This document shows positions 8,324-16,632 of a DNA stretch of 64,000 bases, piece after piece. The position numbers and the translations under genes were made by a program. The notes under the pieces are model-generated. The model did no database searches. It saw only the letters and a list, made by a program, of their open reading frames with translations, and had not been told where the DNA came from. This stretch comes from Xylanimonas cellulosilytica DSM 15894 (lineage in GTDB: Bacteria; Actinomycetota; Actinomycetes; Actinomycetales; Cellulomonadaceae): the NCBI RefSeq assembly GCF_000024965.1, contig NC_013530.1:930001-994000 (forward strand), read 5' to 3'. The stretch's first letter is position 1; the number at the start of each line of letters is the position of its first letter.

Positions 8324-9541
8324 GTGCCCCTCGACCCCACCCAGCCCAGCCCACCGAGCCCGCCAGGCGACGCGCGCCCTCGCGCGACAGACCGCTTCAC
8401 CTGGTCGATGTTCGCCACGTTCTCCCTGTGGGGCTGGGTGCTGTACATGTTCGGGCCGGCCACCCAGCTGCTCGGGTCCGAGCGCGGCCTGTCGGACACG
8501 CTGACCGGCCTGCACGGCACCGCGATGGCCGTCGGCACCGTGCTCGCCGGCACGATGATGCCGCGCCTCGTGCCCGCCCTCGGCCGTCGGCGCACCCTCA
8601 TGGTCAGCGCGGTGCTGATCGCCGCCGGCCTGACCGTGTTCGTCGCGTCACCGGCGTTCGTGCTGGGGCTCGCCGCCGTCGTCGTCATGTCGATCGGTGG
8701 CGGCATGACCCTCGGGGCCGGGGCCGCAGGGCTGGTGCTGCACCACGGCCCGCGTGCCGCGGCGGCCGCGCTCACCACCGGGAACGGGCTCGGCACGGTC
8801 GCCGGCGTCGTCGGGCCGCTCGCCCTGGGGGCCGCCGTCGGCTTCGGACTCGGCTGGCGGGCCGCGCTGCTGACCACCGTCCCGCTCGCGGCGGCCGCCT
8901 ACGTGCTGTGGTCGCGTACCGTCCCGGCCGAGCGGCCGCGCCTCGGCTCAGGGCACGACGACGACGGCGGCCGTGCCCGCCTCGTGATCGGACGTGACGC
9001 GTGGCTCCTGCTGCTCGCGACCGTCTCCGGGACGGCCATCGAGTTCGCGACGACCTTCTGGGCGGCGTCGCTGCTACGGGAGTCCACCGGTGCGACCGCC
9101 GGGGTCGCGGCGGGCAGCACCGCCGGGCTCGTCGCCGGGATGGCGCTCAGCCGCCTGGCGTCCGGACCGGCGACCCGCCGCTGGGGCGCCCCGCGCCTGG
9201 TCGCGACGGCGTTCGGGGTCGCGGGCATCGGCTGGGCCGTCCTGTGGACGGCCACGACCCCCGTCGTCGCGATCGTCGGCCTGGTGATCGCCGGGCTGGG
9301 CACCGGGCTGCTGTTCCCGATGGGCAGCGCGCTGTTCCTCGCGGCAGCACGCGGGCCCGTGGACTCCGCGCAGTCCGTCGTGACCGTCGCCGCCGGGACC
9401 GCGATCGGCGTCGTGCCCTTCGCGCTGGGGGCTTTCGCGGACCTCGTCGGGGTGCACACCGCGTTCCTGGTGGTCCCGGTGTTCGTCGTCGTCGGGCTGG
9501 CCGGGGTGCTCGTGGGGTCGCGGCCCTGGCACGCGCACTGA
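8324..9541 (+). CDS. MFS transporter, CynX/NimT-like
   Basis: A 405-residue major facilitator with about 12 helices. The first follows FTWSMFATFSLWGWVLYM. After the second helix comes a loop with RLVPALGRRRT, a form of the MFS A-motif. The two six-helix halves are joined by a charged loop near residues 205-225. The length is normal. The GTG at 8324 follows AAGGA five bases upstream; the longer frame to 7877 overlaps the divergent TasA-like gene and is not used. The substrate cannot be told from sequence; a 2-nitroimidazole/cyanate-type exporter is one possibility. It is divergent from the surface operon across about 270 bases in which I see no clear regulatory site. Confidence 0.75.
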   Translation: MPLDPTQPSPPSPPGDARPRATDRFTWSMFATFSLWGWVLYMFGPATQLLGSERGLSDTLTGLHGTAMAVGTVLAGTMMPRLVPALGRRRTLMVSAVLIAAGLTVFVASPAFVLGLAAVVVMSIGGGMTLGAGAAGLVLHHGPRAAAAALTTGNGLGTVAGVVGPLALGAAVGFGLGWRAALLTTVPLAAAAYVLWSRTVPAERPRLGSGHDDDGGRARLVIGRDAWLLLLATVSGTAIEFATTFWAASLLRESTGATAGVAAGSTAGLVAGMALSRLASGPATRRWGAPRLVATAFGVAGIGWAVLWTATTPVVAIVGLVIAGLGTGLLFPMGSALFLAAARGPVDSAQSVVTVAAGTAIGVVPFALGAFADLVGVHTAFLVVPVFVVVGLAGVLVGSRPWHAH

Positions 9542-9626
9542 CGGCGGCCGCACGTCCCTCGGAGGTGCGAGCGACCGCGTGCGGCCTGACGGTGGAGGCG
9601 TAGCACCCGACCGTGAGGAGGGCATC

Positions 9627-9896
9627 ATGCCGCGGCGCAGCGCAGGACCCAGCGTCAAGGACAAGGAGCTCTACGAGGAGCTCCGCGACGAAGGCAACAG
9701 CAAGGAGAAGTCGGCGCGGATCGCCAACGCCGCCGCGGCCCGCGGGCGGTCGGCGGTGGGCCGCAAGGGCGGCGAGTCCGGGTCGTACGAGGACTGGACC
9801 GTGGCTGACCTGCGCAAACGCGCCGCCGAGATCGGCATCGAGGGCCGCTCGAAGATGAAGAAGGGCGAGCTGGTCAGCGCGCTGCGAAACCACTGA
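9627..9896 (+). CDS. Small Rho_N-domain protein (DUF7218-like)
   Basis: An 89-residue basic protein. The N-terminus (KDKELYEELRDEGNSKEKSARIANAAAARG) has the pattern of small actinobacterial proteins with a plasmid-stabilisation-like start. The second half (YEDWTVADLRKRAAEIGIEG, about residues 51-70) matches a Rho termination factor N-terminal helix-extended-helix domain, which usually binds nucleic acid. The ATG follows GAGGAGGG. It stands alone between the MFS gene and a coiled-coil protein. Confidence 0.75.
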   Translation: MPRRSAGPSVKDKELYEELRDEGNSKEKSARIANAAAARGRSAVGRKGGESGSYEDWTVADLRKRAAEIGIEGRSKMKKGELVSALRNH

Positions 9897-9931
9897 CGGC
9901 GGGAAGGTCCCCGCGGTGCGACGCTGGGCCG

Positions 9932-10966
9932 GTGACAGCGTTCGACGTCGACGCCCGGCTCGACGCCCTGTATGCCGGGCCCATCGAGGAGTTCGTCGCG
10001 GCCCGGGACGCCCTCGCGCGGGACGTCGCTGCGACCGGAGACCGTGTCGGCGCCGCCCGCGTCAAGAGGCTGCGCCGGCCCACCGTCGCCGGCTGGGTCG
10101 TCAACCAGGTGGTGCGCGCGCACCCCGACGACGTGGCGGCGCTCGTGGCGCTCGGCGACGAGCTGCGCGCCGCGACCGCCGACCGCGACCGCGGGCGGAT
10201 CAAGGCGCTCGACCACCTGCGGCGGCAGCGGACGGAGGCGCTGGTGCGGCCGTTGCGCGCCGTGGGGCAGCTCGACGGCAGGCCGGTGTCCGCCGACGCG
10301 CTCGACCGGCTCACCGAGACGCTGACGGCGGTGGTCATGGACGCCGACGCCGCAGCCGTCGTGCGGGCGGGGCGGCTCGAGCAGGCGTTGCAGCACGTCG
10401 GGTTCGGCGTCGTCGGCGAGGGCGGGGAGGAGGCCGACGTCGCCCGGCTGCGGGCAGCGGCACCGGAACCCGAGGAGAACCCCGTCGGCGAGGAGCCTGC
10501 GGCGGCGTCGTCACCGGGGGCGGTGCGCCGGGACACCATGGCGGGCACGAAGGAACGGGCTCGTGAGGACGAGGCGCGGGAAGGTGACGGGACGCGGGAA
10601 GGTGACGAGGCGCGTCGCGACGCGCTCCGCGCCGTCGAGCGCGAGGTGGAGGCGACCGCGGCCGAGGTCGACCGGCTCGAGGCGCTGCGGGATGCGGCCG
10701 CCACCCGTGCGCGTACCGAGCGCGAGGCGGCCGGGCGCGAGGTGGCCCGGGCGGAGCGCCTGGGAGCGCAGGCCGAGCATCTCGCCGCAGAGCTCGGTCG
10801 CCTCACCGCGGAGCGCGACGCCGCCCGGGACGCGGCCGAAGGGGCGCGCCGGGCGGAGGAGTCCGCGCGCGCCGAGGTCACCGCGCTCGACGCGCAGCTC
10901 GACGAGGCCGAGCAGCGCGCCGCCGCCGCCCGACGCGCCCGCCGGGCCGCGAGCGCGCGGGACTGA
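9932..10966 (+). CDS. Conserved actinobacterial coiled-coil protein
   Basis: A 344-residue protein of unknown function. Residues 1-150 form a helical domain with RLRRPTVAGWVVNQVVRAHPD, a recurring pattern in uncharacterised actinobacterial proteins. Residues about 185-344 are almost entirely Glu/Arg/Ala-rich and predicted as a long coiled coil. There is no signal peptide or transmembrane helix. The start is a GTG; no strong ribosome site is visible. It is followed by a long hairpin that probably ends its transcript. Confidence 0.65.
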   Translation: MTAFDVDARLDALYAGPIEEFVAARDALARDVAATGDRVGAARVKRLRRPTVAGWVVNQVVRAHPDDVAALVALGDELRAATADRDRGRIKALDHLRRQRTEALVRPLRAVGQLDGRPVSADALDRLTETLTAVVMDADAAAVVRAGRLEQALQHVGFGVVGEGGEEADVARLRAAAPEPEENPVGEEPAAASSPGAVRRDTMAGTKERAREDEAREGDGTREGDEARRDALRAVEREVEATAAEVDRLEALRDAAATRARTEREAAGREVARAERLGAQAEHLAAELGRLTAERDAARDAAEGARRAEESARAEVTALDAQLDEAEQRAAAARRARRAASARD

Positions 10967-10972
10967 CCGGGA

Positions 10973-11052
10973 CGCGGATGGGAACGTGCGATCGAGATGG
11001 GAACGTGCATCGGAGCGCACGTTCCGATCTCGATTGCACGTTCCCATCCGCG
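10973..11052. repeat. Long inverted repeat with nested GGGAACGTGC units
   Basis: A 36-base left arm (10973-11008) pairs with a right arm (11017-11052) with two mismatches around an 8-base loop. Each arm contains two GGGAACGTGC-like units, so the element is a nested palindrome. It starts six bases after the stop of the coiled-coil gene and ends 22 bases before the next start. It could serve as a terminator, though it lacks a T run. Confidence 0.7.
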
Positions 11053-11074
11053 TCATGCCGCGTAGCCTGGCGGG

Positions 11075-11407
11075 ATGAGTGACTCGGCACGCTCGAACGT
11101 CGTCCTGGAGATCGGCTCGAAGATCCGCGCGGGCGTCTCCGTGACCTACGGCGACCCCGTCGAGCTCGACGGCGTGGAGCTCGTCCCCGTCGCCGCGGCC
11201 TGCTACGGGTTCGGCGGGGGCAGCGACGGCGACGCGAACGGTGGTGGCGGCGGCGGATCGATGTCCGTGCCGCTGGGGGCGTACGTCGCCCGTGACGGAG
11301 GTGTGCGCTTCGAGCCCAACACCACGGTCCTCGCGGCGCTGGCCGTCCCGATCGTCGCCGTCGTCGGATGCGTCGTCGTCAAGGCGATCAAAGCGTGCCG
11401 CCGGTAG
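11075..11407 (+). CDS. YtfJ/GerW-like membrane protein
   Basis: A 110-residue protein. It has a conserved core VTYGDPVELDGVELVPVAAACYGFGGG (about residues 27-53), a Gly-rich loop (about 54-66), then a beta segment and a C-terminal hydrophobic helix (about 85-105). This matches the sporulation protein YtfJ/GerW family, which in non-sporulating actinobacteria has no settled role. The next gene probably starts inside its last codons (GTG at 11395), so the two may be translated together. Confidence 0.72.
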   Translation: MSDSARSNVVLEIGSKIRAGVSVTYGDPVELDGVELVPVAAACYGFGGGSDGDANGGGGGGSMSVPLGAYVARDGGVRFEPNTTVLAALAVPIVAVVGCVVVKAIKACRR

Positions 11408-12117
11408 ACGCCGGGGTGCCGTTCCCGCGTCCCGCGCTGCCTGAGGAGCCGTGGTTCGTCGATGCCGACGGAGCCCGGTTCCGGTACGGCACGGCTCACT
11501 TCGAGGAGGACGGCCGGCCGGTCGACGCCGCGTACTCGCGGAGCAGCCACCCGGAGCGGTTCGCGCCGCTGCACGAGGTGGCCGACCGTCTCGTCGAGTG
11601 GCTGGTGAGCGCCTACGACGTCGGGATCGCCGAGATCGATGCCGCCGACGTCGCCGAGCAGGCCCCGGCGGATGCGGTGCGCGCCGTCCGGCTGACGCCG
11701 TCGGACCCGGACGCGGCACCCCTGATCGTGCTCTGGACGGCGTACCCCGGCGTCATGGTGTTCGCAGGGACCATGCTCTGGACGGCGGTGCCGCACTGCG
11801 GGTGCGACGCGTGCGACGAGACCGCAACCCGCAGCGCCGACGAGCTCGAGAGCACCGTGACGGCCGTCGTGCGGGGCGGTCTCACCGAGTGGCTCCGGCA
11901 CCCCCCGCCCGCGGCCCAGGCTCTGATCGGCGAGAGGGGACGCGGGGAACCACCCGGGCCGGGCCGCCTGCTCGTGGACGGTTCCGGGTGGAGCTGTGGG
12001 TCCGTCGCCGAGCCGTGGGCCGGGCTCGACGCGGCCAAAGACGTTCTGGGGCGGCTGCCCGGCGGTCGCTGGCGGCCCTGGCCGGTACGGCCTCGCACGG
12101 GTGCGCAGCCGGGCTGA
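11395..12117 (+). CDS. DUF6226 family protein
   Basis: A 240-residue soluble protein. Its features are FPRPALPEEPW near the start, AAYSRSSHPERFAPLHEVADRL (about residues 43-64) and a Cys cluster CGCDACDET (about 142-150), which I recognise as the DUF6226 pattern in actinobacteria. The function is unknown. The GTG at 11395 overlaps the previous gene by 13 bases, and the family N-terminus begins right there. A GC-rich hairpin follows the stop. Confidence 0.7.
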   Translation: MPPVDAGVPFPRPALPEEPWFVDADGARFRYGTAHFEEDGRPVDAAYSRSSHPERFAPLHEVADRLVEWLVSAYDVGIAEIDAADVAEQAPADAVRAVRLTPSDPDAAPLIVLWTAYPGVMVFAGTMLWTAVPHCGCDACDETATRSADELESTVTAVVRGGLTEWLRHPPPAAQALIGERGRGEPPGPGRLLVDGSGWSCGSVAEPWAGLDAAKDVLGRLPGGRWRPWPVRPRTGAQPG

Positions 12118-12119
12118 AA

Positions 12120-12143
12120 GGGGCGCCTTCTTGAGGGCGCCCC
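12120..12143 (+). terminator. GC-rich hairpin after the DUF6226 gene
   Basis: GGGGCGCC (12120-12127) pairs perfectly with GGCGCCCC (12136-12143) around an 8-base loop, three bases after the stop codon. There is no T run. Confidence 0.6.
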
Positions 12144-12190
12144 GGCCATGGGCGCCCGGTCCTCGATGCATCCTCGGGCACACTGGCGGC

Positions 12191-12583
12191 ATGGACGACG
12201 AGCGGTGCCCCTGCCTGTCCGGGGACGTGTACGGCGAGTGCTGCGGGCCGGTCCACCGCGGTGAGCGCACCGCCCCGACGGCCGAGGCGCTCATGCGCTC
12301 GCGGTACTCCGCGTTCGCCGTCGGGGACGTGGCGTGGCTGCTCGCGTCGTGGCACCCGACCACGCGCCCTGCCGCCCTCGACCTCGACGAGGGCCTCGTG
12401 TGGCGCCGGCTCGACATCCTTGCCACACGCCGCGGCGGCCCGTTCGACGACGACGGCGAGGTGGAGTTCGCCGCCCTGTGGCGGGACGCCGCGACGGGGG
12501 AACGCGGGCGGCTGCGCGAGGTCTCCCGCTTCGTCCGGGAGGACGGCGCGTGGTACTACGTCGACGGGGACCTGGCCGACTGA
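12191..12583 (+). CDS. YchJ family SEC-C motif protein
   Basis: A 130-residue protein of the UPF0225/YchJ family. It begins CPCLSGDVYGECCGP, the SEC-C zinc-binding motif (four cysteines within the first 20 residues). The family signature SRYSAFAVGDVAWLLASWHP follows (about residues 37-56), and then an NTF2-like fold. Family members have no settled role. The ATG at 12191 leaves the motif intact. It converges with the aquaporin gene, and a small palindrome lies between them. Confidence 0.85.
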   Translation: MDDERCPCLSGDVYGECCGPVHRGERTAPTAEALMRSRYSAFAVGDVAWLLASWHPTTRPAALDLDEGLVWRRLDILATRRGGPFDDDGEVEFAALWRDAATGERGRLREVSRFVREDGAWYYVDGDLAD

Positions 12584-12585
12584 CA

Positions 12586-12605
12586 CGTGCACGGCCGCGT
12601 GCACG
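12586..12605. terminator. Small palindrome between convergent genes
   Basis: CGTGCAC (12586-12592) and GTGCACG (12599-12605) form a 7-base stem with a 6-base loop in the 34-base gap between two convergent genes. It is a possible two-way terminator. Confidence 0.4.
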
Positions 12606-12617
12606 ACGCGCGGAGCG

Positions 12618-13352
12618 TCAGCGCCAGGCGAGCACCAGCAGTCCGGCGAGCACCGCTCCGGTGCACGGCCCGACGACGGGGACCCACGCGTAACGCCAGT
12701 CGCTGCCGCGCTTGCCGGGCAGGGGCAGGACGGCGTGCGCGATGCGCGGGCCCAGGTCACGCGCGGGGTTGATCGCGTAGCCGGTCGGGCCGCCCAGGCC
12801 TGCGCCGATGGCGACGACGACGAGCGCCACGGCGAGCGGCCCGATCTCGGCGGGCGTCTGGTCCTGCAGCAGCACCCAGGTGACCAGCACGAACGTGCCG
12901 ATCGCCTCGGTGACGAGGTTCCACGGGTAGGAGCGCACGGCCGGGCCGGTGGCGAAGATGCCGAGCATGGCGCCGGGCTCGGCCCCCAGGTCGAAGTGCT
13001 TCTTGAACGCGACCCACGCGAGCACCGCGCCGGCGAACGCCCCGACGAGCTGCCCGGCGACGTACACCCCTGCGGCCGCGACGCTCGGGGCGATCGTCCC
13101 GGCGTCTGTGGTGACGAACGGGTCGCCCACGACGAGCATGCCGAGGGTCACCGCGGGGTTGAGGTGCGCACCGGAGCGGAACGCGACGAACACCGCGGTG
13201 AACACCGCGAGGCCCCAGCCGAGGCTGGTGAGCAGCCAGTCGTTCCCGTGCCCCTTGGTCCGCGGCAGGGTGATGTTCGCGTTGACGGCGATGCCCAGGA
13301 GCAGCAGCACCCCGGTGCCCAGCACCTCGGACCAGAACGCGTCGAGCAGCAC
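12618..13352 (-). CDS. glpF: MIP family aquaglyceroporin
   Basis: A 244-residue channel with six helices and two half-helices. The first NPA box is HLNPAVT (65-67 within it), the second GYAINPARDLGPRI (195-197). The Asp after the second NPAR is typical of glycerol facilitators rather than water-only channels. It would pass glycerol or other small neutral solutes across the membrane. The start is GTG. No glycerol kinase or dehydrogenase gene is adjacent, so its physiological substrate is open. Confidence 0.88.
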   Translation of the reverse strand: MLLDAFWSEVLGTGVLLLLGIAVNANITLPRTKGHGNDWLLTSLGWGLAVFTAVFVAFRSGAHLNPAVTLGMLVVGDPFVTTDAGTIAPSVAAAGVYVAGQLVGAFAGAVLAWVAFKKHFDLGAEPGAMLGIFATGPAVRSYPWNLVTEAIGTFVLVTWVLLQDQTPAEIGPLAVALVVVAIGAGLGGPTGYAINPARDLGPRIAHAVLPLPGKRGSDWRYAWVPVVGPCTGAVLAGLLVLAWR

Positions 13353-13439
13353 GGGTCACCTCGTCCTCGTGGTCGGTCGGCGCGGTGCGCGCCGGGGAGA
13401 GTCTGCCAGCCGGGCGGCGGCGGCCCGTGACAAGGCCGC

Positions 13440-15182
13440 CTACTCGGGGGCGGAGTCCTCGGGCGCGGCGTCCGCCTCCGGGGCGGGCGGCGGCTCCGCC
13501 GGGCCGCAGGAGGTGCCGTGGTCGGCGCGGTAGGTCCAGGTGTGGGCCTCGTCGATGACCAGCGTGCTGCCGCGGTACACGCGCCGGGTGTTGGTGATGG
13601 TGAACCCGTCGGAGCCCGCGGCGCGCGGCGTGCAGCCGGCCGCGGTCGAGTGGTTCGTCACGGCGGGCACGACGTTGCGGCGCTCGCTCTGGGTGGTCTC
13701 GACGCGGAAGTGCTCCGTGCTCCACACCTGCACGGTGAGCTGCCCGTCGGCCACGAACGCGTGCAGCACCGCGCCGTACGGGGTGTTGTTGCGGAAGCGC
13801 AGGTCGATGGACCCGGTGAAGATCGTCGCCTCGCGCCCGGCGGGGTAGCGCGGGATCCACACGGAGTGCGGCCGGTGCTCGACGATCTCGAACCCGGCGA
13901 AGAAGCCGGCGTTGAACACGTTGGTGGCGAGCTGTGACAGGCCGCCGCCGACGCCGGGCACGAACTGCCCGCCCACGATCACGGGGGCGTTGCCGAACCC
14001 GTTCGCGGTGGTGATCGGGCCGAGCGCCTCCAGCAGCGAGAACGTCTCGCCCGGGCGGATGAGCGTCCCGGTGATCCGCTCGGAGCCGAGGCGGATGTTG
14101 TCGGTGCGCACCCGGTTGGCGGTCAGGCTCGTGGAGAACCGGGCGACGACCTCGTTCACGCCGAGCGCCTCGAGCGACTCCGCGGTCACCTCCGGGTCCT
14201 GCTGCACGACGTCGACGACGGCGGTGCGGTCCTCGCCGAGGGCCGCCGCCTGGACCGCCTCGACCAGCGCGGCGGGGTCGATGGTGGTGCCGGGGGTGCC
14301 GCCGGTCACCTGCGGGCGCCCGCCGGTGACCTGGAAGCGGGCGTTCACGGGGGCGTCGAGCAGGTTCTGCGTCCGCTCGACGACGGCGGCGAGCAGGGCG
14401 TCGCCGTCGAACGTCGGGACGAGCGCGCCGTCGACCACCTCGAACGCGGTCGCGTCCGCGAGCGCCGACGCCGGCAGCTCGGCGTGCTGCCCGGCGGCGT
14501 CGACGACGACGGGGGAGGCGACGATCTGGCGGGCGGCGGCGTAGGCGGCGTCGGTGAGCTCCTGCGTGATGGCGGGCTCGACGGGCTCGTGCGGGAGCTC
14601 CAGCGGGTGGTCCTGGGCGAGCCAGCCGGTCGCCAGGACCTGTCCGACGGCGTCGGGGTCCACCTGGGTGCCGGGTTCGGCGGGGGTGACCACCGGCTCG
14701 CCGTCGGCGAACACCACGGCGCCGTCGACGGGTTCGCGCACGAGCTCGGTGGACAGGCGGGACGCGGCGGCGTCGAGCAGGTCGCGGTCGATGGTCACGG
14801 CGGGCTCGATCTCGGCGGCGCCGCGCAGGTGGGTCCACAGTCGTGCCGGGTGCAGCGTGAACCGGGTCAGCGGCTCGATGGTGGCTGCGGCGTCGAGGGC
14901 CAGGCCGGCGTCGGTGGGCAGCACGGTGGTCTCTGCGGTCCCGGCGGTCACCGGTACGGGCTGGTCGGCCAGCAGGGCCGCGGCGTCGTCGAGCGCTGCG
15001 ACGGCGTCATCGTGCCGCAGTCCGCCGACGTCGATGCCGGCGACGGTGGCGCCGGTGGGCACCTGGTCGGCGAGGGACCACTGGGCGGCGCCGTAGGCGG
15101 CGGCGAGCGTGGCGACGCCGGCGGCGGTCCACCACAGGCGACGTGTGCGCCGGGCTTGCTCGGTGGGGCTGTCGTGGCTCAT
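13440..15182 (-). CDS. VanW family protein
   Basis: A 580-residue protein with one N-terminal helix (about residues 16-36) and the rest probably outside the membrane. Two peptidoglycan-binding-4-like segments (about 40-300; each begins with a VAGIDVGGL- or TIDPAALV-type stretch) precede a C-terminal VanW domain. The latter is marked by RIRPGETFSLLEALGPIT-like and GVGGGLSQLATNVFNAGFFAGFEIVEH sequences (about 375-430). The tail is Pro/Ala/Glu-rich. The ATG at 15182 has CGGAG seven bases upstream, better than the GTG two codons earlier. VanW domains occur with vancomycin-resistance genes, but this is a common actinobacterial envelope protein and not evidence of resistance. Confidence 0.85.
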   Translation of the reverse strand: MSHDSPTEQARRTRRLWWTAAGVATLAAAYGAAQWSLADQVPTGATVAGIDVGGLRHDDAVAALDDAAALLADQPVPVTAGTAETTVLPTDAGLALDAAATIEPLTRFTLHPARLWTHLRGAAEIEPAVTIDRDLLDAAASRLSTELVREPVDGAVVFADGEPVVTPAEPGTQVDPDAVGQVLATGWLAQDHPLELPHEPVEPAITQELTDAAYAAARQIVASPVVVDAAGQHAELPASALADATAFEVVDGALVPTFDGDALLAAVVERTQNLLDAPVNARFQVTGGRPQVTGGTPGTTIDPAALVEAVQAAALGEDRTAVVDVVQQDPEVTAESLEALGVNEVVARFSTSLTANRVRTDNIRLGSERITGTLIRPGETFSLLEALGPITTANGFGNAPVIVGGQFVPGVGGGLSQLATNVFNAGFFAGFEIVEHRPHSVWIPRYPAGREATIFTGSIDLRFRNNTPYGAVLHAFVADGQLTVQVWSTEHFRVETTQSERRNVVPAVTNHSTAAGCTPRAAGSDGFTITNTRRVYRGSTLVIDEAHTWTYRADHGTSCGPAEPPPAPEADAAPEDSAPE

Positions 15183-15351
15183 CGGCACGCTCCGTCCGGG
15201 TTCGGGTGGAGTGGCTGCGGTGAGCAGCTCGGGTTCCTGGTGCGCGACCGGGTCCCGGAGCGCCCGGCAAGCCTAGGGAGGCCGAGGCCCGTCAGGCGGG
15301 TCGGGGCGCGCTCCTGCGTGCTGCGGCGGCGCGCTGGGCTCCCACGGGCGG

Positions 15352-16368
15352 TTACGCCGTCGGGCCGGACCCGCTGGACGCGCGCACCACGAGCTGCGGC
15401 TGGAACATCACGTGCTCGGCGTCGCCGCCGCGGATGACCAGGTCGGCGGCCGTGGACCCGAGCTCGTGCGTCGGTTGGCGCACGGAGGTCAGGGGGGTGA
15501 ACAGCTCGGCCGCGAAGGTGACGTCGTCGTACCCGACGACGGCGACCTGTCCCGGCACCGCGACGCCCTCGGCGCGCAGGCGGCGCAGCGCCCCGAGCGC
15601 GACGAGGTCGTTCACGCAGAACAGGGCGGTGGGTCGCGGCCCCGCGGCCAGCAGCTCGGCGACCGCTCGTTCGCCGCCGTCGGCGTCGAGGCGGGTGGTG
15701 ACCTCCACGAGCACGTCGCCGGGGTCGAGCCCGGCCGCGACGATCGCCGCGACGACGCCCGCGTGCCGGTCGGCGCACTGCCGGATGGTGTGGGGGCCGT
15801 TGATGAACGCGATGCGGCGGTGGCCGAGCGTCAGCAGGTGCTCGGCCGCGAGGGTGCCCCCGGCGACGTCGTCGACGGCGACCGAGGACAGCTCGGCGAC
15901 GGGGGAGGTGCGGTCGAGCAGGACGACGCGCACCCCGCGTTCGTGCAGCGTGACGAGGCGCTCGACGTCGTCGGACGCCGGGACGACGGCGACGCCCCGC
16001 ACGCCGTGCTGCTCGAACAGCCGCAGCAGGCGGGCCTCGCGGTCGGGGTCCTCCTCGGAGCTGGCGACCATGAGGGTCCAGTCGTCCTGGGTGAGCCGGT
16101 CCTCGAGGCCGCGGGCGACGTCGGTGAAGAACGGGTTGGTGAGGTCCAGGACGATCGCGCCGACGGTGGTGGCGGAGCCGACGCGTAGCTGCCGGGCCGA
16201 GCCGTTGGGCACGAACCGCAGGTCGGCTATGGCGGCTTCGACGCGTTCGCGGGTCGGGGCGGCGACGACGGCCGGGCGGTTGAGGACGTTCGAGACGGTG
16301 CCGACGGAGACGCCCGCGCGGCGTGCGACGTCGGCGATCGAGGCGCGGCGGGCCGCGGGCACGGTCAT
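15352..16368 (-). CDS. LacI-family repressor, probable rhamnose regulator
   Basis: A 338-residue LacI-type repressor. The helix-turn-helix is SIADVARRAGVSVGTVSNVLN (about residues 10-30), the hinge is near 50-60, and a periplasmic-binding-like effector domain follows. It is divergent from the rhamnose importer genes. The operator TTGGAACGATTCAC lies 58 bases upstream of its start and TTGTAACGATTCAG lies in front of the importer, so autoregulation and rhamnose control are likely. The ATG at 16368 is six bases after GAGAGGG; the longer frame reads into the promoter region and across the operator. The inducer is inferred from context, probably L-rhamnose or L-rhamnulose. Confidence 0.85.
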   Translation of the reverse strand: MTVPAARRASIADVARRAGVSVGTVSNVLNRPAVVAAPTRERVEAAIADLRFVPNGSARQLRVGSATTVGAIVLDLTNPFFTDVARGLEDRLTQDDWTLMVASSEEDPDREARLLRLFEQHGVRGVAVVPASDDVERLVTLHERGVRVVLLDRTSPVAELSSVAVDDVAGGTLAAEHLLTLGHRRIAFINGPHTIRQCADRHAGVVAAIVAAGLDPGDVLVEVTTRLDADGGERAVAELLAAGPRPTALFCVNDLVALGALRRLRAEGVAVPGQVAVVGYDDVTFAAELFTPLTSVRQPTHELGSTAADLVIRGGDAEHVMFQPQLVVRASSGSGPTA

Positions 16369-16425
16369 CGGCATCCCTCTCGAACGGGGCGCGTCGTTGG
16401 CACCCGGCGTCCTCCGCCCGGTGCG

Positions 16426-16439
16426 TTGGAACGATTCAC
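16426..16439. promoter_or_regulatory. LacI-type operator A1
   Basis: TTGGAACGATTCAC, an imperfect palindrome centred on CG, lies just upstream of the divergent repressor gene. It is one of four such sites in the window. Confidence 0.75.
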
Positions 16440-16523
16440 GGATCATACGGGTCCGGGGCGCGCCTCCCCGGAGGTGGCGCCTGGTCGATGGTCACGGTTT
16501 GGGGTTCACCCGTCGCGTCGTCC

Positions 16524-16552
16524 TTGACCGGGGTCGACGGTCGACCTATGTT
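16524..16552 (+). promoter_or_regulatory. Promoter of the rhamnose importer operon
   Basis: TTGACC (16524-16529) and TATGTT (16547-16552) are separated by 17 bases, a good vegetative promoter for a GC-rich actinobacterium. The operator at 16565-16578 covers the expected start point. Confidence 0.65.
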
Positions 16553-16564
16553 CGGCCCACGCGG

Positions 16565-16578
16565 TTGTAACGATTCAG
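16565..16578. promoter_or_regulatory. LacI-type operator A2
   Basis: TTGTAACGATTCAG sits 12 bases downstream of the -10 box, where a bound repressor would block the importer promoter. It differs from site A1 at two positions. Confidence 0.78.
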
Positions 16579-16632
16579 AAGCGCACGGCAGGGACTCGAC
16601 GACGAGCCCGACCGGTCTCACGAGGGAGTGAC

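Noticed and set aside
13440-15182. Vancomycin resistance gene
   Set aside because: Only a VanW domain is present; no vanHAX, ligase or two-component genes are near, and the family is common in sensitive actinobacteria.
15189-15351. Regulatory RNA or riboswitch in gaps of 100-270 bases (also 8053-8323, 39877-40004, 50343-50585)
   Set aside because: I could not find conserved riboswitch motifs; only the palindromes listed as features are visible.
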